Assembly (NCBI RefSeq): GCF_001613065.1
Contig: NZ_BDBQ01000085.1
Coordinates: 16,965 to 80,964, forward strand
Length of the DNA: 64,000 nucleotides
DNA from: Nocardia miyunensis NBRC 108239
GTDB taxonomy: Bacteria > Actinomycetota > Actinomycetes > Mycobacteriales > Mycobacteriaceae
Direction of reading: 5' to 3'
The position numbers were made by a program, and so were the translations under genes. A model generated the notes under the pieces. It worked only from the letters and a program-made list of their open reading frames with translations, had not been told where the DNA came from and did not search any database. Shown here piece by piece: positions 32,778-41,305 of this stretch (its first letter is position 1; every line of letters starts with the position of its first letter).

Positions 32778-33166
32778 GGGGCGACAACCGGTTGGTAAAT
32801 CCCACAAAAAGCCTGATTGCTTTCTAGAACACGTTCGGCGTTCTTGAACGGTCGTCCAACTTTGCTCCACAGTCCGGCTGAATACCCCGGATTGCGTTTA
32901 TTCAAAACCAATCGGATTTTTCCGGCGCGGGACGAGCGTAACGCTCGGGCGCGCCGATCCCGGGGCTATCACTTCCGTGTCGCATCGGCGACTCGCCGGT
33001 CATCACCTGCCGCCGTGGTATTGGCAACTACGCCGTCACGCTATGTTCATCGGCATCTGACCGGCAAACTCGCAAGTCAGACAGGACGCGTCGGCGCGCC
33101 GATGCTGACAGGATGTAGTACGACATGGATTGATATCGTGCGGACTTCCGAAGTCTCTGGAGGGAC

Positions 33167-33838
33167 ATGTTCAACACACTCGCCAAGGCGGCGCGCACCG
33201 CCTTCGCCGTAGCCATCGGCGCGGCGCTGCTCGGTACGGGCGTGGGGGTCGCGCAAGCCGCCGGGGGTGCGCCGGTAATCGGCGGCGGTTCCGGAATCAT
33301 CATTGACAACCAGTTCGAGTGCACCCTCACGACCATCGGTCACGACCGGGCCGGGCGGCTGGTCGGGCTGACCGCCGGGCACTGCGGTGAGCAGGGTGCG
33401 CAGGTGTGGGCCGAACAGGCTCGCGGGGCCGGAGTGATCGGTCACTTCGTCTACTCCAACCACGACCTGGACTACGCGGTCATCCAGTTCGATCCGGGCA
33501 AGGTCACTCCGGTCAACCGCATCGGGAATGTGACGATCACCGGAATCGGCGCACCGGCCCAGTTCCCCAACATCGTCTGCAAGGAGGGCCGGACCACCGG
33601 CAACACCTGCGGCATCGCCTGGGGTGACGTCTTCCAGACCGATGAGACCTGGAGCCAGATGTGCGTGGTGGAGGGCGATTCCGGCGCGCCGGTCGTCATC
33701 GGCACCAAACTGGTGGGCATGGTCAACGCCTATCTGGCCGTGGCGTGCTTCGGCCCGGAGGTCGGCACGAACATGACCGCGATCCTGAACAATCTCAACC
33801 ATCGCGGCGGCGCCGGCTCGGGATACGTCCCGATCTGA
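33167..33838 (+). CDS. Secreted S1 family (chymotrypsin-like) serine protease
   Basis: This 223-residue protein has a signal peptide (AFAVAIGAALLGTGVGVAQA, cleavage near residue 31) and a compact trypsin fold. The catalytic triad is His in LTAGHCGEQ (about residue 70), Asp in NHDLDYAVIQF (about 101) and Ser in VVEGDSGAPVV (about 170). Cysteines at positions bracketing His (CTLTTIG...GHC) and near Ser (KEGRTTGNTC; MCVVEGDSGAP; VACFG) suit two or three disulfides. A GGAGGG site precedes the ATG. There is no long pro-region, unlike alpha-lytic protease relatives. Confidence 0.87.
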   Translation: MFNTLAKAARTAFAVAIGAALLGTGVGVAQAAGGAPVIGGGSGIIIDNQFECTLTTIGHDRAGRLVGLTAGHCGEQGAQVWAEQARGAGVIGHFVYSNHDLDYAVIQFDPGKVTPVNRIGNVTITGIGAPAQFPNIVCKEGRTTGNTCGIAWGDVFQTDETWSQMCVVEGDSGAPVVIGTKLVGMVNAYLAVACFGPEVGTNMTAILNNLNHRGGAGSGYVPI

Positions 33839-33860
33839 TCCTTCCGAGAGAACCTTCGCT

Positions 33861-33896
33861 CGCGGGGCGGTGATCCGAATGGGTTACCGCCCCGCG
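33861..33896. terminator. Bidirectional terminator between the S1 protease and MFS genes
   Basis: Perfect 11-bp arms (33861-33871 and 33886-33896) with a 14-base loop lie between the two convergent genes. The second arm covers the stop codon of the MFS gene. Confidence 0.65.
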
Positions 33897-35359
33897 GCGT
33901 GTCCGGGTGGATTCGGCTGTACGGCAGGGCCGCTCATGCTGCACTGCGGCAGGCAGTCGACCTGGCCGGGCTCCCGGCGCGCCCGCGGTCGCCCCAGCAG
34001 GGCCGCGGCGATCACCGCCCCGGTCAGCAGTAATCCCACGCAGATCCACATCGCCACCCCGAATCCGTGATCGATGGCGGCCGCGTCGGTGACCGATCCG
34101 GAGATCCCGGCCAGTCCGGGCAGTGCGGCCACCGCGAGCAATTGCGCGGTGCGGGCGACGGCGTTGTTCACCCCCGAGGCGATGCCGGCTTCGGCGGAGG
34201 GCACCGCGCCCAGCACCGCCCCGGTCAGCGGGGCGACCAGCGTGGACAGACCCAGGCCGAACACGATCACGCCCGGCAGCACATCGCGCAGATAGCCCGC
34301 GACATGTCCGGAGCCGGGGCCGATGCGCAGCAGCAGGACGAGTCCGACCGCGCTCAGCAGCGGTCCGAACGTCATCGGCAGGCGCGGACCGTGCCGCTGG
34401 GCCCACCGACCGGCGGGCGCGGACAGTATGAGCATGAGCACGGTGAGCGGCAACGTCGCGATGCCCGCGGCCAGCGGCGAGAAGTGCGCGACCTGCTGCA
34501 GTTGCAGCACCAGCAGGAAGAACACGCCGCCCAGGGCCGCGTAGACGGCCAACGTCACGAGGTTGGCCGCGGTGAACACCCGGGAGCGGAACAGTTTCGG
34601 CGGGACGAGCGGGTGATCGCTGCGCAACTCGATCACCACGAACACCGCCAGCAGCACCAGCCCGGCGATCGCGAGCAGCGGCATCTTCTCGATCAGTCCG
34701 AAGGTCAACGCGCCCAGTGCCAGGGCGACCACCAGCGCACCCGGCACATCCGAGCGGCGCGAGGCGCCCGGATCCCGGCTCTCTGGCACATGTCTCATCG
34801 CCACCGCGACCACGATCGCGGCCAGCGGCACGTTGATGAGGAATATCGAACGCCAGGAGGCCACCTCGATCAGCCAGCCGCCCAGGAACGGACCGGCCGC
34901 ACTCGCGATCCCGCCGAACCCGGACCACAGCCCGATCGCCGCACCCTGATCCCGCTCATCGATGGAGGAGGAGATCAGCGCCAGACTGCCCGGTGTCAGC
35001 AGCGCACCCGCCACCCCCTGCGCGATGCGCGCGGCCACCAGCATCTCGATATTCACCGCCGCACCGCACAGCACCGATGCGGCCGCGAAACCGACTGTGC
35101 CCCAGACGAGTACCTTGCGACGCCCGAGCCGATCCCCCAGCGACCCGCCGAGCAGGATGAACGACGCGAGCGTCAGCGTGTACCCGCTCAACGTCCACTG
35201 CAGTCCCGCCACCCCGGTGTGCAACGCATCCCCGATCCGCGGCAGCGCGATATTGACCACCGTCGCATCCAGCGAGGCCACCGCGGACCCCAACACGGTC
35301 GCCACCAGAATCCACCGCCCGGTCCCCGATCGCAGCCGCGGCAGTTCGGTCCCGCTCAT
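33884..35359 (-). CDS. MFS drug exporter, DHA2 (EmrB/QacA) family
   Basis: This 491-residue transporter has 14 predicted membrane helices. Motif A between helices 2 and 3 is GGSLGDRLGRRKVLVWG (about residues 65-81). The N-terminal motif D1 LDATVVNIALPRIGDAL is typical of DHA2 14-helix proton-coupled drug exporters. The cytoplasmic tail is short and Pro-rich. The start at ATG 35359 has a GAGGTGG site; the frame upstream is open but unsupported. Substrates are likely toxic hydrophobic compounds. No regulator is adjacent. Confidence 0.88.
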   Translation of the reverse strand: MSGTELPRLRSGTGRWILVATVLGSAVASLDATVVNIALPRIGDALHTGVAGLQWTLSGYTLTLASFILLGGSLGDRLGRRKVLVWGTVGFAAASVLCGAAVNIEMLVAARIAQGVAGALLTPGSLALISSSIDERDQGAAIGLWSGFGGIASAAGPFLGGWLIEVASWRSIFLINVPLAAIVVAVAMRHVPESRDPGASRRSDVPGALVVALALGALTFGLIEKMPLLAIAGLVLLAVFVVIELRSDHPLVPPKLFRSRVFTAANLVTLAVYAALGGVFFLLVLQLQQVAHFSPLAAGIATLPLTVLMLILSAPAGRWAQRHGPRLPMTFGPLLSAVGLVLLLRIGPGSGHVAGYLRDVLPGVIVFGLGLSTLVAPLTGAVLGAVPSAEAGIASGVNNAVARTAQLLAVAALPGLAGISGSVTDAAAIDHGFGVAMWICVGLLLTGAVIAAALLGRPRARREPGQVDCLPQCSMSGPAVQPNPPGHAAGR

Positions 35360-35886
35360 GACGCCACCTCGCCGACGCTCGGCTCCGCAGTGCGCGGTGC
35401 GCACCGTGCCGATGGCTCACCAGCGAACTCGATCAGGACCGCATCGGATATCACGCCGACATCCAAATCACCGCACACGCGTTCAGGCTACGGTCCGAGT
35501 CCGGCCGCCCACGCGGTTTCACCAGGTACGCACGGCTCACCACCGATCCGCTCAGCGGATCCGGGCCGGTAGGCGGTCATCTCTCGCAACGCGCACGACC
35601 CGGCAGCGGCACCCGTACCGGCAATCGCTCTTCCGGTCCGGCGAGCCGAAGCAGTTCGGTGGAACCTGATGGACTCGGCATGATCCGCACGGCTGGTGAA
35701 CCCGCGCGAGTTGGTTCGACCGATCAGGTCGGTCATCCCGGGATGTGCCACGGTCCGGTTCGCGCGAGCACGGCGGAGCGAACGCAGCGGAGATCAGGCG
35801 GGGCGCGGAAAACGTTCACGTACTCGATTCCCGCTCGTAGCAAATCTTCTGGGTATGGTGTGCGATAGGCCAGGAGGGAGCGAACG
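35360..35886. other. Divergent intergenic region
   Basis: This holds 527 bases between the MFS gene and the small secreted protein gene. One 87-codon minus ORF (35488-35751) has no recognisable pattern and no ribosome site. The promoters of both neighbours should lie here. Confidence 0.4.
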
Positions 35887-36435
35887 GTGAAGGTGATCAG
35901 CATAGTTGGAGTTTCAGCCGTCGCGGTCGGCATTTACCTCTGCTCCACTGGCAATGCATCGGCAACCCATGTGCAATGTGATTCCGACGGTGCGCAGCGG
36001 GACATCACGGTGATCGCCGGTGGTACCGGGTGCCGGGCCGCGGTCGACGATTCCGGGCACGCGCGCGCCGCCGGATACGACGGCGTCGGTTTCGCCCGAG
36101 CCGGCGGCGGGGCGATCGCGCTGGGGCTGGGAGTGTCCGGCGGGATCGGCGCGAGCGTGGGGACGGCAGGCATGCCGATCGCGGTCGGCGTGGGTCCGCA
36201 GTCCTATGCGTTCACCTCACTTCGCGGCGCGGGTGGCCCCGGCGTGAGCTTCGCCGTGAACGGCTCACTGGCACAGGTGATCTCGGATACCCATACGGTC
36301 ACCTGCCTCGGCCCGGGCGCCCTGGCCTGGGACTCGCGCAGCGGCAAGGGCTGCCTGGCCACACCCGTGGGTCTGTGGCGCACCGCCGCGCCTACCGACC
36401 GCACGCCGAAGCCGGACCCCGGCCGACTCGGATGA
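35887..36435 (+). CDS. Small secreted protein of unknown function
   Basis: This 182-residue protein has a signal peptide (VISIVGVSAVAVGIYLCSTGNASA, cleavage near residue 26). The mature part has Cys in HVQCDSDG, GTGCRAAVDD, HTVTCLGPG and KGCLATPVG, which suits two disulfides, around a Gly/Ala-rich middle (ARAGGGAIALGLGVSGGIGASVG). It resembles small secreted proteins common in Nocardia (DUF6764-like, from memory). The GTG start has a strong AGGAGG site. Confidence 0.7.
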   Translation: MKVISIVGVSAVAVGIYLCSTGNASATHVQCDSDGAQRDITVIAGGTGCRAAVDDSGHARAAGYDGVGFARAGGGAIALGLGVSGGIGASVGTAGMPIAVGVGPQSYAFTSLRGAGGPGVSFAVNGSLAQVISDTHTVTCLGPGALAWDSRSGKGCLATPVGLWRTAAPTDRTPKPDPGRLG

Positions 36436-36647
36436 CAGCCACCGCGACGCGGGGGTCCACGTACGCCGGCGTCGAGTGCGTCACGCCCGCAGCCGTGGCC
36501 CGATTCGCTCCGGTCCCACCTGCTTCCGAGGCACACGACCCGGCGTATCACACCGGGGAAACGACACTCGAACCGCGCCGCCGTGGTGAGGCCGCGGGCG
36601 AAATGCGAGAAGACCGAACCGGATGGCGTCCGATGTCGTATTCCTGA
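36432..36647 (+). CDS. Possible small ORF between the secreted protein and P450 genes
   Basis: An ATG overlaps the upstream TGA (ATGA), and the 71-codon frame stops one base before the P450 ATG. The product (MTATATRGSTYAGVECV...) is basic and low in complexity and I recognise nothing in it. The junctions are suggestive, but no ribosome site or family supports it. Confidence 0.22.
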   Translation: MTATATRGSTYAGVECVTPAAVARFAPVPPASEAHDPAYHTGETTLEPRRRGEAAGEMREDRTGWRPMSYS

Positions 36648-36648
36648 T

Positions 36649-38055
36649 ATGAGTGCCGTGAGTTCTATCGACGGTGGGCTGCGGGGGCCGCGGCCGATGA
36701 TGTTGCATGCGCTGGCCGCGGGGGTCGATTTCGAGCGGTATTTCCGGTGGCGGCGGGAGCGGGACGGGGATCCGTTCGTGGTGCGGTTCCCCGGATTCGG
36801 GGGCGCGGTGTTCACCGGGACGTCCGCGGGGGCCGGGGAGATCTTTCGAGCGCCGGTGGAGTTGCTGACGCCGCCGCTGCCCAATCCGATCGAGCCGCTG
36901 GTCGGGGCGGCGTCGCTGATCCTGGCTCGTGACGAGCGGCATCGGCGGGGACGCGCGCTGTTGACACCGGCCTTCCATCGGTCGCGTATTGCCCACTACG
37001 CCAACGTTGTTCGTGATTCCACACACGACGAGCTGAATGGATTCGGGGCGGGACCGGCGTGGCTGTCCGGTACCCGGGTGGATGCGCGGATCGCGGCGCG
37101 GGCGATCACGCTGCGGGTGATTCTGGAGGTGCTCTTCGGGACCGGAAGTGGTTCTCGCCGTGTGGAATACACCGCCGCGGTGGTGCGATTCCTGAATGCG
37201 TTCAGCGGGCCGCTGATGTTGCTTCCGGCCTTGCGGCACAGCGCGTTCGGATATGCGCCCTGGGATCGGTTCCTGGTCGCACGCGATCGGCTGGACGAGC
37301 TGATCGACGCCGAGATCGCCGCGCGCCGCACGGCGGGCGCGGACGCCCGGGACAACGACGTGCTGTCCATGCTGCTCGCGACGCGCTATGCGGACGGGTC
37401 CGCGATCGACGACGCCGACCTGCGCGATCAGCTGCGCACCCTGCTGGTCGCCGGGCACGAGACGACCGCGACGAGTCTGGTCTGGGCGCTGTATCGCCTG
37501 CACCGGCATCCCGAGACGCTGGCCCGGCTGCGCACCGAACTGGCCGATGCCGGCCCGGACACCGATCCCCTCGAACTGTCCCGGCTGCCGTATCTGGACG
37601 CGGTGTGCCAGGAGACGTTGCGTCTGCATCCGCCCGTGCCGATCGTGTTGCGGCGGTTGACCGGACCGTTCGCACTGCGCGGCGTCGCGATGGACGCCGG
37701 GGACACCATGGGCGTCGCGGTGCCGTTGCTGCATTCGGATCCGCGGGTGTGGCCGGATGCCGCGCGATTCCGCCCGGAACGTTTCCTGGACCGCCGCTAC
37801 GGCCCCGCCGAATTCGCCCCGTACGGCGGCGGACACCGCCGCTGCGTGGGATCCACGCTCGCGGACTTCGAATTGCGCATCGTGCTCGCGACACTGCTCA
37901 TGCGGACCGAATTGGCACTTACGCGCCACTATTCGCGGGGACGGATCCCACTGTCCGTACCGCACAACATCGCAACCGGACCGCGCGCCGGGATTACCTT
38001 CAATGTGGTGTCCCACCAAGGACATTCAGGTGATTCGTATCACAATGCGATGTGA
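36649..38055 (+). CDS. Cytochrome P450
   Basis: This 468-residue soluble monooxygenase has all the hallmarks: the I-helix oxygen-activation motif LLVAGHETTATSLVWAL (about residues 265-280), the ExxR pair in CQETLRLHPPVPIVLRR (about 322-338), the PERF region in FRPERFLDRRY, and the heme loop FAPYGGGHRRCVGSTLADFEL (Cys near residue 398). The PERF and loop sequences fit the CYP110/CYP102-like class of bacterial P450s rather than the CYP105 type. It needs an external ferredoxin or reductase, none of which is adjacent. The substrate is unknown. Confidence 0.9.
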   Translation: MSAVSSIDGGLRGPRPMMLHALAAGVDFERYFRWRRERDGDPFVVRFPGFGGAVFTGTSAGAGEIFRAPVELLTPPLPNPIEPLVGAASLILARDERHRRGRALLTPAFHRSRIAHYANVVRDSTHDELNGFGAGPAWLSGTRVDARIAARAITLRVILEVLFGTGSGSRRVEYTAAVVRFLNAFSGPLMLLPALRHSAFGYAPWDRFLVARDRLDELIDAEIAARRTAGADARDNDVLSMLLATRYADGSAIDDADLRDQLRTLLVAGHETTATSLVWALYRLHRHPETLARLRTELADAGPDTDPLELSRLPYLDAVCQETLRLHPPVPIVLRRLTGPFALRGVAMDAGDTMGVAVPLLHSDPRVWPDAARFRPERFLDRRYGPAEFAPYGGGHRRCVGSTLADFELRIVLATLLMRTELALTRHYSRGRIPLSVPHNIATGPRAGITFNVVSHQGHSGDSYHNAM

Positions 38056-38335
38056 GGTGGCATCGCTTCGCTTGTTGCTGGGTACTTCGTTGGGCCGGTC
38101 CCGCGACCCCCGCGAACGGCGATTACGCCGCGAACCAGACCTTTTCACCATATCGGTGACACATCACACTGCGCTCGGAACGGGTCCATAACCACGAATC
38201 AGCGATTGGCCGAAGCCGTTCGGAAATGTAGTAATGAATGCCGGGCCGGGGACGACACACATCTCGTTGTGCTTCGTGAGCGAGATCTTCCGCGCATCTT
38301 CGCGCGTGAGTAGAGGACTGAGAGGACGTACGGCT

Positions 38336-39265
38336 TTGCGCACCACCACCTGTCGGAAACCCGCGCGGGACAAGGCAACACGGGGCACGCGGATCGGCGT
38401 CCTAGCCCTGGCGATCAGCGCCGCCGGAGCGCTCGCCGTGGCGCCCGCCGCCGCCGCGCCGCTGTGGCCCGGCGGACCCGATGTGCCGGGCGCGCCCGCC
38501 CTGTTGCAGAACCCGCAGCCCGAACCGGGTGCGGCGCCCACGGAGAACCCGCCTGCGCTGCCCAAGGCCAACTTCGCATCGCCCAGCCTGAGTCCCGGTG
38601 ACGGCGACGTGGTCGGCGTGGCCGAGCCGATCTTCGTCAACTTCAAGGCGCCGGTCACCGATCACGCCGCGGCGGAGAAGGCCATCCGGATCACCTCCTC
38701 GACGCCGGTGAAGGGCCACTTCTACTGGTACGGCAACAAGCAGGTGCGCTGGCGGCCGGAGAACTTCTGGCCCGCCCACGACAGCATCACCGTCCAGGCC
38801 GGTGGCACCAGCGTCGCGTACAAGACCGGCGACGAGGTGATCACCACCGCCGACGACGCCACCCACCAGATCACCATCACCAAGAACGGCAAGGTCATCA
38901 AGACCATGGCGACCTCGATGGGCAAGAAGGGCCACGAGACGCCCAACGGCACCTACTACGTGGGCGAGAAGAACCGCAAGATGATCATGGACTCGGCCAC
39001 TTTCGGCGTGCCGAGCACCTCGCCCGAGGGCTACAAGCTCGAGGTCGAATACGCCACCCGGCTGGCCGGCAACGGCATCTTCCTGCACGCCGCCCCCTGG
39101 TCGGTGGCCCAGCAGGGCAACTCCGACGCCAGCCACGGCTGCCTGAACGTCAGCACCGCCGACGCCGCGTGGTTCTTCGACAACGCCCAGAAGGGTGATC
39201 CGGTCGTCGTGAAGAACTCCACCGGCGCCGCCAGCCACAGCGACGGCATGGGCGACTGGAATTGA
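38336..39265 (+). CDS. L,D-transpeptidase with N-terminal Ig-like domain
   Basis: This 309-residue envelope enzyme makes 3-3 peptidoglycan crosslinks, the main type in mycolata. It has a signal sequence (RIGVLALAISAAGALAVAPAAAA), a Pro-rich linker, an Ig-like domain (about 70-150: SPGDGDVVGVAEPIFVNFKAPV) and a YkuD catalytic domain. The active-site motif is HAAPWSVAQQGNSDASHGCLNVS (Cys near residue 269). It lacks a lipobox, so it is secreted or anchored by the signal. The TTG start at 38336 is chosen for its GAGAGGACG site. A GTG at 38306 or an upstream ATG would give an unusually long N-terminus. Confidence 0.88.
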   Translation: MRTTTCRKPARDKATRGTRIGVLALAISAAGALAVAPAAAAPLWPGGPDVPGAPALLQNPQPEPGAAPTENPPALPKANFASPSLSPGDGDVVGVAEPIFVNFKAPVTDHAAAEKAIRITSSTPVKGHFYWYGNKQVRWRPENFWPAHDSITVQAGGTSVAYKTGDEVITTADDATHQITITKNGKVIKTMATSMGKKGHETPNGTYYVGEKNRKMIMDSATFGVPSTSPEGYKLEVEYATRLAGNGIFLHAAPWSVAQQGNSDASHGCLNVSTADAAWFFDNAQKGDPVVVKNSTGAASHSDGMGDWN

Positions 39266-39287
39266 TGTAGCGACAACACACCGAATG

Positions 39288-39320
39288 TGTGGCCTCGGAC
39301 GATGTCCGGGGCCACATTTC
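39288..39320 (+). terminator. Rho-independent terminator after the L,D-transpeptidase gene
   Basis: The arms TGTGGCC (39288-39294) and GGCCACA (39310-39316) continue into an inner CGGAC/GTCCG stem. Together they form a nearly continuous 13-bp stem with a 3-base loop, followed by TTTCG. Confidence 0.75.
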
Positions 39321-39395
39321 GTTCCGCAGAGTTGCTCCTGATGTTCATCGTCGATTTGCTGCTCGAGGAGGGTGTGCGCCTTTACGATTCGGCGC

Positions 39396-40427
39396 ATGTC
39401 CGTTTTGCCCAAGGGGGAGGCCGCCGACGCTGAGCCTGTACGGCGAGGCACCGGCGGGATCGGCCGAGTGCTCGCAGGCAGACGTCGTGGCGGCGCGGTG
39501 CGGGCCAGGCCCGAGCGCGTATTGCCGCGGGCCCGGGGGCGGGGGTTGCGGGGGCGGCCGTGGGGTGACTACGGGCTGTTCCTGGTTCTGGTGGTGCCGA
39601 ATCTGGTGCTGCTGGGGGTGTTCGTCTATCGGCCGCTGATCGATGACATCCGGTTGTCGTTCACCGACTGGAATCTGGCCGATCCGCTGGCGCACTACAT
39701 CGGGTTCGAGAACTACCGGGAGTGGTGGGGCCGCGGCGATTCCTGGCAGATCGTGGGCAATACGGTGATCTTCACCGTCGCCGCGGTGGCCGGAAGTATG
39801 TTGCTGGGCTTGGCGCTGGCCCTATTGCTGGATCGGAAACTGTTCGGGCGCAACGTGGTTCGCTCGGTGATCTTCGCACCGTTCGTGATCTCCGGCGCGG
39901 CCATCGGGGTGGCGTTCCAATTCATCTTCGATCCCAGCTTCGGCCTGATCCAGGACGTGCTGCACCGGCTCGGCGTGACGAATGTGCCGGACTTCTATCA
40001 GAATTCGCACTGGGCGCTGTTCATGGTGACGGCGACCTACATCTGGAAGAACCTGGGCTACAGCTTCGTCATCTATCTTGCGGCGCTACAGGGGACCAGG
40101 GCGGATCTGATGGAGGCCGCCCGGATCGACGGCGCGGGCCCGTGGACCCGATTCACCCGAATCCTGTTGCCGCAGTTGCGCCCGACGACGTTCTTCCTGT
40201 CGATCACGGTCATGCTCAACTCGCTGCAGGTGTTCGACATCATCAACGTGATGACCCGCGGCGGGCCGCTGGGCACCGGCACCACGACCATGGTCTACCA
40301 GGTCTACCTGGAATCCTTCCGCAACTTCCGGGCCGGGTACGGCGCGACGGTCGCCACCATCATGTTCGTGGTGCTGCTGATCATCACGCTGGTGCAGGTC
40401 CGCGTCATGGATCGGGGAGAGGCGTGA
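39396..40427 (+). CDS. ugpA: ABC sugar/glycerophosphodiester permease, UgpA type
   Basis: This 343-residue protein has an N-terminal Arg-rich cytoplasmic segment and six membrane helices. The binding-protein-dependent transport signature is EAARIDGAGPWTRFTRILLPQLRPTTFFLSI (about residues 240-270), the EAA loop that contacts the ATPase. Its closest familiar relative is UgpA of the mycobacterial UgpABCE importer for glycerophosphocholine. The ATG at 39396 is used; a GTG at 39372 directly beside GAGGAGG is possible. It is the first gene of a three-gene unit and overlaps ugpE by GTGA. Confidence 0.82.
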   Translation: MSVLPKGEAADAEPVRRGTGGIGRVLAGRRRGGAVRARPERVLPRARGRGLRGRPWGDYGLFLVLVVPNLVLLGVFVYRPLIDDIRLSFTDWNLADPLAHYIGFENYREWWGRGDSWQIVGNTVIFTVAAVAGSMLLGLALALLLDRKLFGRNVVRSVIFAPFVISGAAIGVAFQFIFDPSFGLIQDVLHRLGVTNVPDFYQNSHWALFMVTATYIWKNLGYSFVIYLAALQGTRADLMEAARIDGAGPWTRFTRILLPQLRPTTFFLSITVMLNSLQVFDIINVMTRGGPLGTGTTTMVYQVYLESFRNFRAGYGATVATIMFVVLLIITLVQVRVMDRGEA

Positions 40428-41272
40428 ACGCCACGTACCAGCGCCGCAAACTGGCGGCCACGCTGCTGGGCTACGCCGCCATGGTGTGCGTGCTGATCAT
40501 CGTCGGGGTGCCGCTGTTCTGGATCCTGATTACTTCGTTCAAGGCGCGCCCGGACATCTACACCGCGCCCGCGGTGTACTGGCCGCACAGCTGGCATCCG
40601 GAGAACTACCGCGAGGCGACGACCACGCTGCCGTTCTGGCAGTTCCTGCGCAATTCGCTGATCATCACCGCGATCATCTCGGCGGTGAAGTTCGCGCTCG
40701 GCATCATCAGCGCGTACGGGCTGGTGTTCCTGCGGTTCCCGGGCAAGAATCTGGTGTTCCTGGTGATCATCGCCGCGCTGATGGTGCCGAATCAGATCAC
40801 GGTCATCTCCAACTACGCGATCATCGCCGAGATCGGCTGGCGGAATACCTTCCAGGGCATCATCATTCCGCTCTGCGGCGTCGCGTTCGGCACCTTCCTG
40901 ATGCGCAACCACTTCCTGTCGCTGCCCACCGAGGTGATCGAGGCCGCGCGAATGGACGGCGCGGGCTGGTGGTCGCTGCTGACCCGGGTGGTGCTGCCGA
41001 TGTCGGGGCCGACCATGGTCGCCTTCGCGGTGGTTACGCTGGTCAACGAGTGGAACGAATACCTGTGGCCGTTCCTGATGGCCGACGATTCGCGAGTGGC
41101 CACCCTGCCGGTCGGCCTGACGCTGCTGCAGAACACCGAGAATCCCAGCGTCACCAACTGGGGTCCGGTGATGGCCGGGACCCTGCTGACCATGGTGCCG
41201 ATCCTGCTGGTGTTCCTCGTCCTGCAACGGCACATGATCAAGGGCCTGACCTCCGGTGCCATCAAAGGCTGA
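40424..41272 (+). CDS. ugpE: ABC sugar/glycerophosphodiester permease, UgpE type
   Basis: This 282-residue second permease subunit has six helices (VCVLIIVGVPLFWILITSF at the N-terminus). The EAA loop is VIEAARMDGAGWWSLLTRVVLPMSGPTMVAFAVVTLVNEWNEYLWPF (about residues 175-220). The GTG start overlaps the ugpA stop (GTGA) and follows a GGGGAGAG site, so the two permeases are made in coupled amounts. Confidence 0.84.
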   Translation: MNATYQRRKLAATLLGYAAMVCVLIIVGVPLFWILITSFKARPDIYTAPAVYWPHSWHPENYREATTTLPFWQFLRNSLIITAIISAVKFALGIISAYGLVFLRFPGKNLVFLVIIAALMVPNQITVISNYAIIAEIGWRNTFQGIIIPLCGVAFGTFLMRNHFLSLPTEVIEAARMDGAGWWSLLTRVVLPMSGPTMVAFAVVTLVNEWNEYLWPFLMADDSRVATLPVGLTLLQNTENPSVTNWGPVMAGTLLTMVPILLVFLVLQRHMIKGLTSGAIKG

Positions 41273-41305
41273 GCGCGAGTGTGCCTCGGCGAGAAGGAGA
41301 CTGCC

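Larger units (their letters stand above)
32641..33166. other. Divergent promoter region between the mce operon and the S1 protease gene
   Basis: This holds 526 bases without a gene. The part near the mce operon is AT-richer than its surroundings (AGGAAAAACACACC around 32711) and carries two palindromes listed separately. Near the protease gene, GACTTC-C-GAAGTC (33143-33155) forms a 13-base palindrome just ahead of the ribosome site. Confidence 0.5.

Noticed and set aside
35488..35751. An 87-codon minus ORF in the MFS/secreted-protein spacer
   Set aside because: No recognisable pattern, no ribosome site; it is expected by chance at this base composition.
41031..41042. A further copy of the palindromic repeat core (GTGGTTACGC) in ugpE
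   Set aside because: Only this 10-base word matches. It encodes the conserved permease stretch AFAVVTLVNEW and has no arms or second core block.
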